Below, piece by piece: positions 23,028-31,952 of a stretch of DNA of 64,000 nt (within the stretch, counting starts at the first letter, position 1; each line of letters opens with the position of its first letter). The notes under the pieces were generated by a model. It searched no databases and was not told the origin of the DNA. It saw nothing but the letters and a program-made list of their open reading frames with translations. The stretch lies in assembly GCA_019118765.1 (NCBI GenBank), contig DWYI01000008.1:1-64000 (forward strand), written 5' to 3'. A program made the position numbers and the translations under genes. This DNA is from Candidatus Allofournierella merdavium (GTDB lineage Bacteria; Bacillota; Clostridia; Oscillospirales; Ruminococcaceae).

Positions 23028-24644
23028 ATGAGAAAGACAAAGCTGCTTGCCCTTGCCCTGGCGGCGATCATGAGCGTTTCCCTGCTCGCCGGCTGCGGTT
23101 CCTCGGGCGACTCCGCCGCTTCCGGCGGCACGAGCGCTTCCGGGTCCGCCGCCGACGCCGTGACCTACAAGGACACCCTCACCATCGCCTCCAGCAGTGA
23201 CCAGAACTACATGGACGGCCAGATGAACAACACCAACGACGTGTACCTGCGCGCCGTGTATTCCCAGCTGGTCCGCCGGGACGCCAACAACGAACTGGTG
23301 GGCGATCTGGCCGAGAGCTGGGAAGTGTCTGAGGACGGCTGCACCTGGACCTTCCACCTGAAGCAGGGCGTGAAGTTCCACAGCGGCAAAGAACTGACCT
23401 CCGCCGACGTGAAGGCCAGCTACGACCGCCTGCTGGACGAGGAGAACCCCGTGCGCTACACCAGCCTGGCCGCCGGCTACATCTCCGAGTGCAAGGTGGT
23501 GGACGACTACACCGTCCAGCTGATCACCCCCAGCCCCATCGCGCCCTTCCTGGCCAACCTGACCCACCGCTCCAACCTGATCCTCAACGCCGACTACATT
23601 GAGAAGTACGGCACCGAGCTGGGCCTGACCGCCGAGTCCGTGGACGGCACCGGCCCCTACAAGCTGGCCTCCTGGGACCGGGATCAGGAGATGGTGCTGG
23701 AGCGCTTTGACGACTACTTCGGCGGCGCCGTGCCCACTAAGACCATCGACATCCTGATTGTCTCCGACGCCAACGCCCGTCAGGTGGCCCTGGAGACCGG
23801 CGAGGTGGATATGACCACCGTGGCCACCAGCGAGGTGCCCGCCCTGAAGCAGAACCCCGACCTGAACATCATCACCACCGAGAGCATCGGCGCCCACGGC
23901 CTGCAGTTCAACTGCGCCAACGAGTATCTGAAGGACACCCGCCTGCGCCAGGCCGTGAGCTACGCCATCGACCGCCAGGCCATCATCGACGCCCTCTACT
24001 CCGACATCGGCGAGGAGGCCTGCACCGCCCCCGTCAACCCCAACGTCTGGGGCTACTACGACTTCGGTGTGATCCAGCAGGATCAGGAGAAGGCCAAGCA
24101 GCTGATGGCCGAGGCCGGCTATCCCGACGGCTTTGAGTTCTCCATCATGGTCCACACCGGCTACAACAAGAGCCTGGAGACCTGTGAGATGATCGTCTCC
24201 GACCTGGCCGAGGTGGGCATCACCGCCACCATCGAGACCGTGGACAACGCCACCTTCAACGCCTCCATGGGCAACCGCTCCACTCCCGGTGAGGACTTCC
24301 CCTGGGGCATGTTCTTCATGGGCTACGGCGCCGGCACCGCCGACTGCGACGAGGGCCTGCGCCGCATCTGGGAGACCAGCCCCGACGGCAATAACAACAA
24401 CAACTACGGCTGGTACTCCAACGCCGAGGTGGACCGTCTGCTGAACGCCGCCGCCGTGGAGATGGACGAGACCGCCCGTCTGGATCTCTACAAGCAGGCC
24501 CAGCAGATCCTGTACATCGACGACCCCGCCGCTGTCTGGACCAACGACCGCTTCAACATCTGGGCCACCACCAGCAAGGTGGAGGGCGTGAAGACCAACG
24601 TGAACAATGTGCTCTTCTTCGACGAACTGCGCGTGGCCGAGTGA
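23028..24644 (+). CDS. dppA: Peptide-binding lipoprotein of the ABC transporter (SBP family 5)
   Basis: 538 aa from the ATG at 23028 after AAAAAGGAGAG. Signal peptide MRKTKLLALALAAIMSVSLLAGC with lipobox LAGC, a Ser/Gly-rich linker, then an SBP_bac_5 domain (WEVSEDGCTWTFHLKQGVKFHSGKELTSADVKASYDR and a C-terminal lobe with LKDTRLRQAVSYAIDRQAII). Lipid-anchored outside the membrane, it captures peptides for DppBCDF. Placed last in its operon rather than first. Ligand not predictable; neighbours suggest D-residue or N-acylated peptides. Confidence 0.92.
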   Translation: MRKTKLLALALAAIMSVSLLAGCGSSGDSAASGGTSASGSAADAVTYKDTLTIASSSDQNYMDGQMNNTNDVYLRAVYSQLVRRDANNELVGDLAESWEVSEDGCTWTFHLKQGVKFHSGKELTSADVKASYDRLLDEENPVRYTSLAAGYISECKVVDDYTVQLITPSPIAPFLANLTHRSNLILNADYIEKYGTELGLTAESVDGTGPYKLASWDRDQEMVLERFDDYFGGAVPTKTIDILIVSDANARQVALETGEVDMTTVATSEVPALKQNPDLNIITTESIGAHGLQFNCANEYLKDTRLRQAVSYAIDRQAIIDALYSDIGEEACTAPVNPNVWGYYDFGVIQQDQEKAKQLMAEAGYPDGFEFSIMVHTGYNKSLETCEMIVSDLAEVGITATIETVDNATFNASMGNRSTPGEDFPWGMFFMGYGAGTADCDEGLRRIWETSPDGNNNNNYGWYSNAEVDRLLNAAAVEMDETARLDLYKQAQQILYIDDPAAVWTNDRFNIWATTSKVEGVKTNVNNVLFFDELRVAE

Positions 24645-24675
24645 TCGACACGGTGTGACCGCCCACCGCGCACAG

Positions 24676-24722
24676 GAGGCCTTCAGCCGTCGGGCGACCG
24701 GCTGCGCTGAGGGCCTCTTTTT
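24676..24722 (+). terminator. Terminator of the dpp operon
   Basis: Stem of about 11 bp with single bulges (24676-24687 with 24706-24717) and TTTTT after it. Confidence 0.8.
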
Positions 24723-24746
24723 CTGCCCTGGAACCGTGTCCGCCGG

Positions 24747-24775
24747 TTGCGGACGGCGGCAAAGAGTGATATAAT
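24747..24775 (+). promoter_or_regulatory. Promoter of the GntR-family gene
   Basis: TTGCGG (24747-24752), 17-base spacer, perfect TATAAT (24770-24775), predicted start about 24782. Confidence 0.82.
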
Positions 24776-24791
24776 AAAAAATACTGGAAAT

Positions 24792-24807
24792 GTGTGGAAA
24801 CCCACAC
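24792..24807. promoter_or_regulatory. Candidate GntR operator
   Basis: Perfect inverted repeat GTGTGG (24792-24797), AAAC, CCACAC (24802-24807), just after the predicted transcription start and before the regulator's ATG. The location fits autorepression by the FCD-type GntR protein; I found no second full copy near dppB. Confidence 0.5.
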
Positions 24808-24836
24808 CATATGCGTGTGCGAGGCGAGATGTCTGT

Positions 24837-25496
24837 ATGAAATATTCCTCAAAAGTCGATATCGTTTACAGGGCGATCCTCAGCGGCATCAAAAAGGGAG
24901 AGTATCTCCCCGGCGACCGGATCGTCATCAGCCGGGTGGCCCGGGAAAACGGCTGCAGCGAAATCCCGGTGCGGGAGGCGCTGCGCCGGCTGGAGAGCGA
25001 GAAGCTGGTGGAACTGCTGCCCAACCGGGGGGCGGTGGTCTCCCGGGTGAGCAAGTCGTTCCTGTCGCAGCTGTTCGCGGTGAAGGCGATCCTGGAAAGC
25101 GGCGCGGTGCGCCTCGCGGCGGACAACCTCACCCCCGCCCAGCTCAAGCGGCTGCGGGGCCTGGCGCGGGATATGGTGGCCGCCTTCGAGGCGGGCAATC
25201 TGAAGCAGTGCTCCGCGCTGAACCACAAGTTCCACATCACCCTTTACCGCACCACCGGCAACGACGTGCTGGTGGACTACATCGACGAACTCTGGAACAA
25301 GTGGCCCACCGGCCATTACGCCAACGCCATCCCCGACGAGTGGTATCGCATTTCGATGCAGCAGCATTTTGAACTGCTGGACGCCCTGGAGGCCGGCGAC
25401 AAGGACAAGGCCGAGGAGATCATCCGCTACCACAAGTGGGGCGCGCTGGACAGCATGGGCCGCCGCAGCGAGAGCGCCCGCGGCATCGCGGAGTAA
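24837..25496 (+). CDS. GntR family regulator, FCD subfamily
   Basis: 219 aa from the ATG at 24837; upstream in-frame codons overlap the promoter. N-terminal winged helix (YRAILSGIKKGEYLPGDRIVISRVARENGCSEIPVREALRRLE) and a helical FCD effector domain with metal-type residues (D/H in NHKFHITLYRTTGN and QQHFELLDALEAGD), which in FadR-like proteins binds small organic acids or amino acids. Adjacent to the peptide transporter and peptidases, so it plausibly represses them in response to a peptide breakdown product. Single-gene transcript. Confidence 0.88.
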   Translation: MKYSSKVDIVYRAILSGIKKGEYLPGDRIVISRVARENGCSEIPVREALRRLESEKLVELLPNRGAVVSRVSKSFLSQLFAVKAILESGAVRLAADNLTPAQLKRLRGLARDMVAAFEAGNLKQCSALNHKFHITLYRTTGNDVLVDYIDELWNKWPTGHYANAIPDEWYRISMQQHFELLDALEAGDKDKAEEIIRYHKWGALDSMGRRSESARGIAE

Positions 25497-25538
25497 AAAC
25501 GCGGTCCTCCGCCCGGGGGCTGCCGACAAACGCCGAAA

Positions 25539-25583
25539 GCGGCGCCTTCCGAAGGCTGCAAAGCCCGGAAGGCGCCGCTTTTT
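25539..25583. terminator. Terminator between GntR gene and leftward membrane protein
   Basis: Perfect 13-bp stem (25539-25551 with 25566-25578) preceded by AAA and followed by TTTTT. Confidence 0.9.
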
Positions 25584-25596
25584 CGTTTGGCAGGGG

Positions 25597-27495
25597 TCAG
25601 CCCACCTGGTAGATCACATACTCCCCCTGGCGGAACACCTGGGCGCAGTTGCGCTGGTACCAGCCTTCATCGGCGGCAAATTCGCTGCGCTCAAAGCCGC
25701 TGAACACCACATACTCCACGCCCCACTCCGCCAGCAGGCCGGCGCTGGGCGTCTCGTACATCGCCTTCGCCGCCGCCTGCTGCTCGCCGTATTTGAGGCC
25801 GTGGTAATAGAGATAGCTGGGGCTGCCGCAGAGGACGGTGCGCCCGGCAAGAGACGCCACCGCGTTGATGTGCTGGGTGCCGGTCAAAAACAGGGCGTGG
25901 GGGTCGGTCTTCTGCCGGGCCCACTGGCCCGCGGCGATGGCGTCGGCGGAAAACTGCTGGTATTCGCTCACCAGCTCCCGCCCCATCGTCAGCACGCTGC
26001 CGAAGGTGGCCAGCACCACCAGCAGCCCCGCTGCCGCCAGCCGCAGCGGGCGGCGCCGGGTGTGGCCGCCGCCCCCTTCGCCCATCGCCCGCAGGGCGCC
26101 GGCGGAAAATTTCCACAGCAGCCCCGCCACCAGGACGCAGCCCAGCAGGTGCCAGACGAACAGCAGCTTGTTGTTGTCGTAGTCGTTGGGCTGGAACACC
26201 ACGAACTCGCTCAAAAGCAGGATGGCCAGCCCGCCCCCGTAGAACCAGCGCAGGGCCTTGTCCGCCGCGAGGAAGGCGGGGATGAGCAGCAGGTACACCA
26301 CCCCGATGTTCTTGATGTAGAACCAGAAGTAGTTGTCCCCCTCGTTGGCCCAGTTGAAGGACAGGCGCAAAAAGCGCTCGCCCCCCTGCACGCCGGGCAG
26401 GATCTCCCCCAAAAGCTGGGGCAGCCACACCAACACGCACACCGCCGCCAGCGCCAGCCAGGGGGCCAGCGCCGCCCGGCCGCGGCCGGTGAGCAGCTGA
26501 CGGAAAAACAGCACCGCGCACACCAGCGCCAGCGCCAGCGCCGCGTGGGTCTGGGTCAGGGGCAGGGGGGCGGCCAGCAGGGCGATGGCGGGCCAGAGTT
26601 CCCGCCGGCCCTCCAGGGCAAAAGCCGCCAGCAGCGCCAGGGCGGGGAAGAGCAGCGCCCAGCCGAACAGGGTGGCCCGCTGGGGCACCAGCATATCCAC
26701 GATGGGGTTCACCCAGCGGATGTTCTCCTCCACATAGTTGGTGGGAGTCTCGTAAAAGGCGGTGAAGATGCGGGTGAAGTTGCCCTTTTCACCGCCCAAA
26801 AAGTAGACAAAGCCGAAGCCGCTGCCCATGAAGAACAGCCAGAAGGCAAGGCTGGCCGCCCCGGCGCTGTGCAGCAGGCGCCTTGCCAGCAGCCAGGCCC
26901 CGCCGAACACCGCCGGCAGCGCCGCGAACTGGGGCAGCAGGCAGGCAAATTTCAGCCCCGCCCCCAGCAGCAGAAACACGCTGGACACGCTCTCGCACAA
27001 AAAGTGGTAGCCCGCCACCGTCTGCCCCGCCAGCAGCGAAAAGCCCGGCGGGAAATCCCCCTGCTGGGCCAGCGCCTCGATCAGCGCCAGGTGCATGGGC
27101 AGGTCGCCGTAGGTGCTCTGGCCGCACCAGTAGGCCCCATCCTTCAAATAAAGGGTGTGGGTGAAGAGCAGCCAGCCGGTGAGGGCCGCCGCCGGCAGGA
27201 TGCAAAGCCAGAAGCCTTTCCACACCTGCCGGCCCATGGCCGTGCCCCCGGCGGGCAGCCAGCCCCACACCGCCACCGCCGCCGCCCCGGCCAGGGCGGT
27301 GAGGGCGGCGGGCAGGGTGAAGCGGAACAACAGCGCCGTCAGGGCCGGAAGCGCCGCCAGCAGCGCGGTGGCAAAGGCGCTGGCCAGCACCACCCGCTCC
27401 TGCACATCCGAATGGGGCACAAGGCGGCGGGCAAGGCCCGCTCCCGCCGCCAGAAACACCCCCATATACAAAAGGCTCAACACATTGCCCATCAT
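25597..27495 (-). CDS. Polytopic membrane protein, GT-C glycosyltransferase-like
   Basis: 632 aa with about a dozen hydrophobic helices and two soluble parts: a first periplasmic loop (LYLKDGAYWCGQSTYGDLPMHLALIEALAQQGDFPPG, about residues 115-151), with the acidic pair expected in GT-C enzymes, and a C-terminal soluble tail (about 510-632). Overall shape resembles polyprenyl-phosphate-sugar-dependent glycosyltransferases. No specific family recognised and acceptor unknown. Starts within the end of the radical SAM gene (ATGA overlap), so the two are co-translated although functionally distinct. Confidence 0.72.
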   Translation of the reverse strand: MMGNVLSLLYMGVFLAAGAGLARRLVPHSDVQERVVLASAFATALLAALPALTALLFRFTLPAALTALAGAAAVAVWGWLPAGGTAMGRQVWKGFWLCILPAAALTGWLLFTHTLYLKDGAYWCGQSTYGDLPMHLALIEALAQQGDFPPGFSLLAGQTVAGYHFLCESVSSVFLLLGAGLKFACLLPQFAALPAVFGGAWLLARRLLHSAGAASLAFWLFFMGSGFGFVYFLGGEKGNFTRIFTAFYETPTNYVEENIRWVNPIVDMLVPQRATLFGWALLFPALALLAAFALEGRRELWPAIALLAAPLPLTQTHAALALALVCAVLFFRQLLTGRGRAALAPWLALAAVCVLVWLPQLLGEILPGVQGGERFLRLSFNWANEGDNYFWFYIKNIGVVYLLLIPAFLAADKALRWFYGGGLAILLLSEFVVFQPNDYDNNKLLFVWHLLGCVLVAGLLWKFSAGALRAMGEGGGGHTRRRPLRLAAAGLLVVLATFGSVLTMGRELVSEYQQFSADAIAAGQWARQKTDPHALFLTGTQHINAVASLAGRTVLCGSPSYLYYHGLKYGEQQAAAKAMYETPSAGLLAEWGVEYVVFSGFERSEFAADEGWYQRNCAQVFRQGEYVIYQVG

Positions 27496-28385
27496 ACGCC
27501 CTCCAGATCGAAGGGGGGCGTGTACTCCTCCTTCGCGCTGCTTTTTTCCTGCATGTAGCCCTCCGTCAGCCCCAGTTCCACCGCCCGGTCGATCACCTTC
27601 CGGTACTCCCAGGTGGAGATGCGCCGGTCCAGCGGCTTTGTCTCCTTCGCTTTATAAAAAGGTGTGTACTGGCTCATCAGGCTGGGGATAAAGCTGCCCC
27701 TGGGAAGGGTGGCCATCCAGTCCAGCACCGCCAGGCTGTCCGAAAGGCAGCCCGGCAGCGCCAGATGCCGCAGGATGACCCCCCTTTGCAGGTAGCCCTC
27801 CCCGTCCAGCACCGGCCGCCCCGCCTGGGCCAGCATCGCCTTGACCGCCTTCTCGCAGACGGTGAAGTAATCCGCCGCGTCTGAATACATTTTGGATAAT
27901 TTTGTCGAAATATACTTTACGTCACATAACCACACGTCCACATAGCCCGCCAGGGCGGCCACCGTCTCCTCGGTCTCGTAGCCGCCGGTGTTCCACACCA
28001 CCGGCAAGCGGAGGCCCCGGGCGCGGGCGGCGTCCAGCGCGGCGGTCACCCAGGGCAGCCACTGGGTAGCGGTGACCAGGTTCAGGTTGGCCGCGCCCTT
28101 TGCCTGCAGTTCCAGAAAGATGTCCGAAAGGCGGTGTTCGTCGATGTCCTTGCCCAGCCCCTGCTGGCTGATGGCATAATTCTGGCAGTAGCAGCAGCCC
28201 AGGGAGCAGCCGGTGAAGAACACCGTGCCGCTGCCCCTTTCGCCGCTGATGCAGGGCTCCTCCCAGAAGTGGAGGGCCGCCCGGGCGACGCGCAGCTGCC
28301 CGCCGGCGCCGCAGCGCCCGGCGTGCTTTGTGCGGTCCGCGCCGCAGCGGCGGGGGCAGAGTTGGCAGTGGGTGGAAGCAAACAT
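27492..28385 (-). CDS. PflX-type radical SAM protein
   Basis: 297 aa from the ATG at 28385 after GAAAGG. An N-terminal Cys cluster (HCQLCPRRCGADRTKHAGRCG) precedes the radical SAM CX3CX2C motif GCSLGCCYCQN (about residues 59-69) and the SAM-binding strands (VTATQWLP, VVWNTGGYE, DVWLCDVKY). Matches the uncharacterised PflX/COG1313 group related to pyruvate-formate-lyase activases; no glycyl-radical partner is nearby. Longer versions of this reading frame would run into the fbp promoter region. Confidence 0.85.
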   Translation of the reverse strand: MFASTHCQLCPRRCGADRTKHAGRCGAGGQLRVARAALHFWEEPCISGERGSGTVFFTGCSLGCCYCQNYAISQQGLGKDIDEHRLSDIFLELQAKGAANLNLVTATQWLPWVTAALDAARARGLRLPVVWNTGGYETEETVAALAGYVDVWLCDVKYISTKLSKMYSDAADYFTVCEKAVKAMLAQAGRPVLDGEGYLQRGVILRHLALPGCLSDSLAVLDWMATLPRGSFIPSLMSQYTPFYKAKETKPLDRRISTWEYRKVIDRAVELGLTEGYMQEKSSAKEEYTPPFDLEGV

Positions 28386-28451
28386 GGGACACGACCTTTC
28401 GGGGAGATTGAAATTTTCCAAGGAACATTGTACCATATTTCCTGCCCGGTG

Positions 28452-28460
28452 TGGTATAAT
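28452..28460 (+). promoter_or_regulatory. Extended -10 promoter of fbp
   Basis: TGG directly before TATAAT (28455-28460) gives an extended -10 element; no good -35 at 17 bases. Start codon 62 bases downstream. Confidence 0.65.
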
Positions 28461-28521
28461 GGCCCTGAAAGCTGATCGTGCGATCTTTTCCCGCAAAAAG
28501 ACAAACGAAAGGACGAATGCC

Positions 28522-30510
28522 ATGCGATCCGGTGCGGATAAGCTGCGCAAAGATCTGAAATACCTCACCCTGCTGGCCCGGGAGTACCCCTCCATCGCCA
28601 GCGCCTGCAGCGAGATCATCAACCTGCAGGCCATCCTCAAGCTGCCCAAGGGCACCGAGCACTTCATGAGCGACCTCCACGGGGAGGCCGAGGCCTTCAC
28701 CCATATTATGAACAACGCCTCCGGGGTCATCAAGGAAAAGGTGGACCGGGTGCTGGGCGAGGAGGTGAGCGAGGCCGAGCGGGCGGAGTTCGCCACCCTC
28801 ATCTACTATCCGAATCGCAAGCTGGACGAGCTGAAGGCCCGCCAGACCGACCTGCCCGCCTGGTACCGCAAAACGCTGTTCCGGCTCATCGATGTCTGCC
28901 GGGTGGTGTCCAGCAAGCACACCCGCAGCTTTGTGCGCAAGCGGCTGCCCAAAAACTACGCCTACATTCTGGACGAACTGCTCCACGCCCACTTTGAGGA
29001 CCACGACAAGGAATTTTATTACAACGAGATCTTGAACAGCATCCTGGCGGTGGGCCGGGCGGACGACTTCATCGAGGCGCTGTGCGAGCTCATCAAGACG
29101 CTGGCGGTGTTCAAGCTGCACATCCTGGGGGACATCTTCGACCGGGGCCCCCGGCCGGACCTGATCATGGAGCAGCTGATGGCCCATCACTCGGTGGACA
29201 TCCAGTGGGGCAATCACGACGTGGTGTGGATGGGCGCGGCGGCGGGCAGCCCGGTGTGCATCGCCACGGTGCTGCGCACCACCCTGGCCTACAACAACCT
29301 GGAGGCGGTGGAAGACGGCTACGGCATCAACACCCGCCCGCTGGCCCTCTTTGCCGAAAACACCTACCGGGATTGTGACATCCACCACTTCTATCCCCAT
29401 GTGGACGAGAGCCGCGGCCCCTACCACCGCAGCGAACTGGCCCGGGTGGCCCGGATGCACAAGGCCATCGCCGTCATCATGTTCAAGCTGGAGTGCGCCG
29501 TCATCGACCGCAACCCCGACTTCGAGCTGGAAGGGCGGGACTTCCTGCGCCGCATCGACTTTTCGGCGGGCACCGTGGAGGTGGAGGGCAAACACTACCC
29601 GTTGCAGGACGACGACCTGCCCACCGTGGACCCCGCCGACCCCGCCCGCCTCACCCCCGGCGAGGAGGAGGTGCTGGCCTCGCTGCGGCGCAGCTTCACC
29701 GACAGCGAGCGGCTGCAGCGCCATGTGCGCTTTCTCTACGCCAAGGGCGGGGTGTACCACATCGAGAACGGCAACCTGATGTTCCACGGGGCGGTGCCCC
29801 TCACCGAGTCCGGCGGCTTCCAGGTGGAGACCTTCGAGCAGCACGGCTATGCCGGCAAGGCGCTGATGGACTACTGCGACGAGCGGGCCCGGCGGGCCTA
29901 TTTCTCCCCCGAGGGCAGCGAGGCCTGGCAGAGCGGGTGCGATTTTCTGTGGTATCTGTGGTGCGGCAGGCTTTCGCCCCTCTACGGCCGGGCCAAGATG
30001 ACCACCTTTGAACGCCTTTTTGTGGCGGACAAGGCCACCCACGACGAGCCCAGCAATCCCTACTACCGCTTTGTGAACGACACCCGCATGGACCGGGCCA
30101 TCCTGGTGGAGTTTGGGCTGGACCAGACCCGCAGCCACATCGTCAACGGCCATGTGCCGGTGCGGGCGGTGGAGGGGGAGGCCCCGGTGAAGGGCGGCGG
30201 GCGGATGATCCGCATCGACGGCGGCTTCTGCCGCGCCTACCACGAAAAGACCGGCATCGCCGGCTACACCCTCGTTTACAACAGCCACGGCCTGTCCCTG
30301 CGGGCCCACCAGCCCTTCGAGACGGTGGAGAAGGCCATCAAAGAGAACCTGGACATCGTCTCCAGCGTGGACGTGTTCGAGACCACCGAAAAGCGGGTGC
30401 TGGTGGGCGACACCGACAACGGCCGCAAGCTGGCCGCCGACGTGGAGGATTTAAAGCGGCTGGTGGCCGCCTACCAGACCGGCCTTGTCAAGGAGCGCCC
30501 CGAGGGCTGA
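28522..30510 (+). CDS. fbp: Class III fructose-1,6-bisphosphatase
   Basis: 662 aa, the length typical of Firmicutes class III FBPase, a gluconeogenic enzyme unrelated to class I and II. Metal-dependent phosphatase motifs: HFMSDLHGE (about residues 47-55), LGDIFDRGPRPD (about 200-211), QWGNHDVVWMG (about 230-240) and NGHVPV (about 545). The ATG at 28522 has AAAGGAC upstream. Stand-alone gene with its own promoter; deoD follows 48 bases later with its own ribosome site. Confidence 0.95.
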   Translation: MRSGADKLRKDLKYLTLLAREYPSIASACSEIINLQAILKLPKGTEHFMSDLHGEAEAFTHIMNNASGVIKEKVDRVLGEEVSEAERAEFATLIYYPNRKLDELKARQTDLPAWYRKTLFRLIDVCRVVSSKHTRSFVRKRLPKNYAYILDELLHAHFEDHDKEFYYNEILNSILAVGRADDFIEALCELIKTLAVFKLHILGDIFDRGPRPDLIMEQLMAHHSVDIQWGNHDVVWMGAAAGSPVCIATVLRTTLAYNNLEAVEDGYGINTRPLALFAENTYRDCDIHHFYPHVDESRGPYHRSELARVARMHKAIAVIMFKLECAVIDRNPDFELEGRDFLRRIDFSAGTVEVEGKHYPLQDDDLPTVDPADPARLTPGEEEVLASLRRSFTDSERLQRHVRFLYAKGGVYHIENGNLMFHGAVPLTESGGFQVETFEQHGYAGKALMDYCDERARRAYFSPEGSEAWQSGCDFLWYLWCGRLSPLYGRAKMTTFERLFVADKATHDEPSNPYYRFVNDTRMDRAILVEFGLDQTRSHIVNGHVPVRAVEGEAPVKGGGRMIRIDGGFCRAYHEKTGIAGYTLVYNSHGLSLRAHQPFETVEKAIKENLDIVSSVDVFETTEKRVLVGDTDNGRKLAADVEDLKRLVAAYQTGLVKERPEG

Positions 30511-30558
30511 CGGCCCTTTTACACTGGACCATTTCATATAAAGAAGGAGAGAACTGTT

Positions 30559-31278
30559 ATGTCTACCCCCCACAACAAGGCCGAAAAAGGCCAGATCGCC
30601 AAGACCGTGCTGATGCCCGGCGACCCGCTGCGGGCGAAGTTCATCGCCGAGACCTTCCTGGAAAACCCCGTGCTGTTCAACGACGTGCGGGGGATGCTGG
30701 GCTACACCGGCACCTGGCAGGGCAAGCCGGTGAGCGTGATGGGCAGCGGCATGGGCATGCCCAGCATCGGCATCTACTCCCATGAGCTGTACGCCCAGTA
30801 CGGCGTGGAGAACATCATCCGCATCGGCTCCGCCGGCTCCTACACCGAAGGGGCGAAACTCTACGACGTGGTGCTGGCCACCGCCGCCTATTCCGAAAGC
30901 AGCTACGCAAAGACCATGTCCGGTTTTGAGGGCGACACCACCCGGCCCAGCGCCGAACTGAACGACCGGCTGCGGGCCTCAGCCGCCGCCCTGGGCGTCC
31001 CCCTGGTGGAGGGGGTCATCCACTCCAGCGACGTGTTCTACCGCCACGACGACCGCAAAAACCCTGCCTACTGGGAGGTGCTGCGGGACGAAAAGGGCTG
31101 CGTGGCGGTGGAGATGGAGAGCTTCGCCCTCTTCCACAACGCGGCGGTGCTGGGCAAAAAGGCCGCCTGCATCCTCACCATCTCCGACAGCTTCGTCAGC
31201 CCCGAGATCACCACGCCTGAGCAGCGCCAGACCACCTTCACCAACATGATGAAGATCGCCCTGGGCGCGGCGGAATAA
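30559..31278 (+). CDS. deoD: Purine-nucleoside phosphorylase, DeoD type
   Basis: 239 aa hexameric-type PNP. Phosphate and ribose sites: LMPGDPLRAK (18-27), MGSGMGMPS (about 61-69), RIGSAGS (about 87-93), VEMESFALF (about 178-186) and catalytic Asp in TISDSF (about 202-207). Cleaves purine (deoxy)nucleosides to base plus ribose-1-phosphate. With cdd 20 bases downstream and the nucleoside ABC transporter beyond, it forms a nucleoside salvage module. AGAAGGAGAG precedes the ATG. Confidence 0.95.
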   Translation: MSTPHNKAEKGQIAKTVLMPGDPLRAKFIAETFLENPVLFNDVRGMLGYTGTWQGKPVSVMGSGMGMPSIGIYSHELYAQYGVENIIRIGSAGSYTEGAKLYDVVLATAAYSESSYAKTMSGFEGDTTRPSAELNDRLRASAAALGVPLVEGVIHSSDVFYRHDDRKNPAYWEVLRDEKGCVAVEMESFALFHNAAVLGKKAACILTISDSFVSPEITTPEQRQTTFTNMMKIALGAAE

Positions 31279-31298
31279 AGGGAAAGGGGAGAGCGGCT

Positions 31299-31709
31299 TT
31301 GACCACACAGGAACTCATCCGCACCGCCTTTGCCGCCCGGGAAAAGGCCTACGCGCCCTACTCCCGCTTCACGGTGGGCGCGGCGCTGGAGGCGAAGGAC
31401 GGCCGGGTGTTCACCGGCTGCAACATCGAGAGCGCCACCTACACCCCCACCTGCTGCGCCGAGCGCACGGCGCTGGTGAAGGCGGTGAGCGAGGGGGTGC
31501 GGGAGTTTTCCCGCATCGCCATCGTGGGCGCGGCCCAGGGCAAGGTGAACACCCTGGTCACCTCTCCCTGCGGGGTGTGCCGACAGTTCCTCTACGAGTT
31601 CGGCGGCGACGGGCTGGAGGTCATCCTGGCCAGGAGCGAAGAGGATTACATCACCATGACCCTGGGCCAGCTGCTGCCCATCGGTTTCGGCCCGGCGAAC
31701 CTGGAATGA
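31299..31709 (+). CDS. cdd: Cytidine deaminase
   Basis: 136 aa tetrameric-type enzyme converting (deoxy)cytidine to (deoxy)uridine. Substrate loop FTVGAALEAKDGRVFTGCNIESA, catalytic TCCAERTAL (Cys and Glu, about residues 52-60) and zinc PCGVCRQFLYEFG (about 88-100) give three Cys ligands. Start codon is a TTG at 31299, five bases after GGGGAGAG, in line with the family N-terminus. Last gene of deoD-cdd. Confidence 0.94.
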   Translation: MTTQELIRTAFAAREKAYAPYSRFTVGAALEAKDGRVFTGCNIESATYTPTCCAERTALVKAVSEGVREFSRIAIVGAAQGKVNTLVTSPCGVCRQFLYEFGGDGLEVILARSEEDYITMTLGQLLPIGFGPANLE

Positions 31710-31716
31710 ACGCCGC

Positions 31717-31752
31717 GGCGTTTGGCGGCAAAAGAGGCCTGCCGCCGCAAAC
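31717..31752. other. Stable hairpin in the cdd-bmp gap
   Basis: GTTTG plus GCGGCA pair with TGCCGC plus CAAAC over about 11 bp, 8 bases after the cdd stop. No T-run follows, so this is an mRNA 3' stabiliser or weak terminator. Confidence 0.45.
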
Positions 31753-31812
31753 AAGCGCCCCTTTGGGATGTTTGTGTAACTTTTTGTAACTGACCCTTTT
31801 GCCCTCAAACGA

Positions 31813-31841
31813 TTGAAAACGGGGCCAAAGGGCGGTATACT
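31813..31841 (+). promoter_or_regulatory. Promoter of the nucleoside-binding lipoprotein gene
   Basis: TTGAAA (31813-31818), 17-base spacer, TATACT (31836-31841). The leader of about 105 nt holds two small GC-rich hairpins but no riboswitch that I recognise. Confidence 0.82.
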
Positions 31842-31952
31842 TGAACTGCGCGGCCGGGTTTTTGTGCGCCCGGCACACATTCAAAGGCCGGTTTGCCGGG
31901 CCGCTTCGCGGCTGGGCACACCGCCGGCCGAAAAGAAAAAGGAGAGTCAAGC

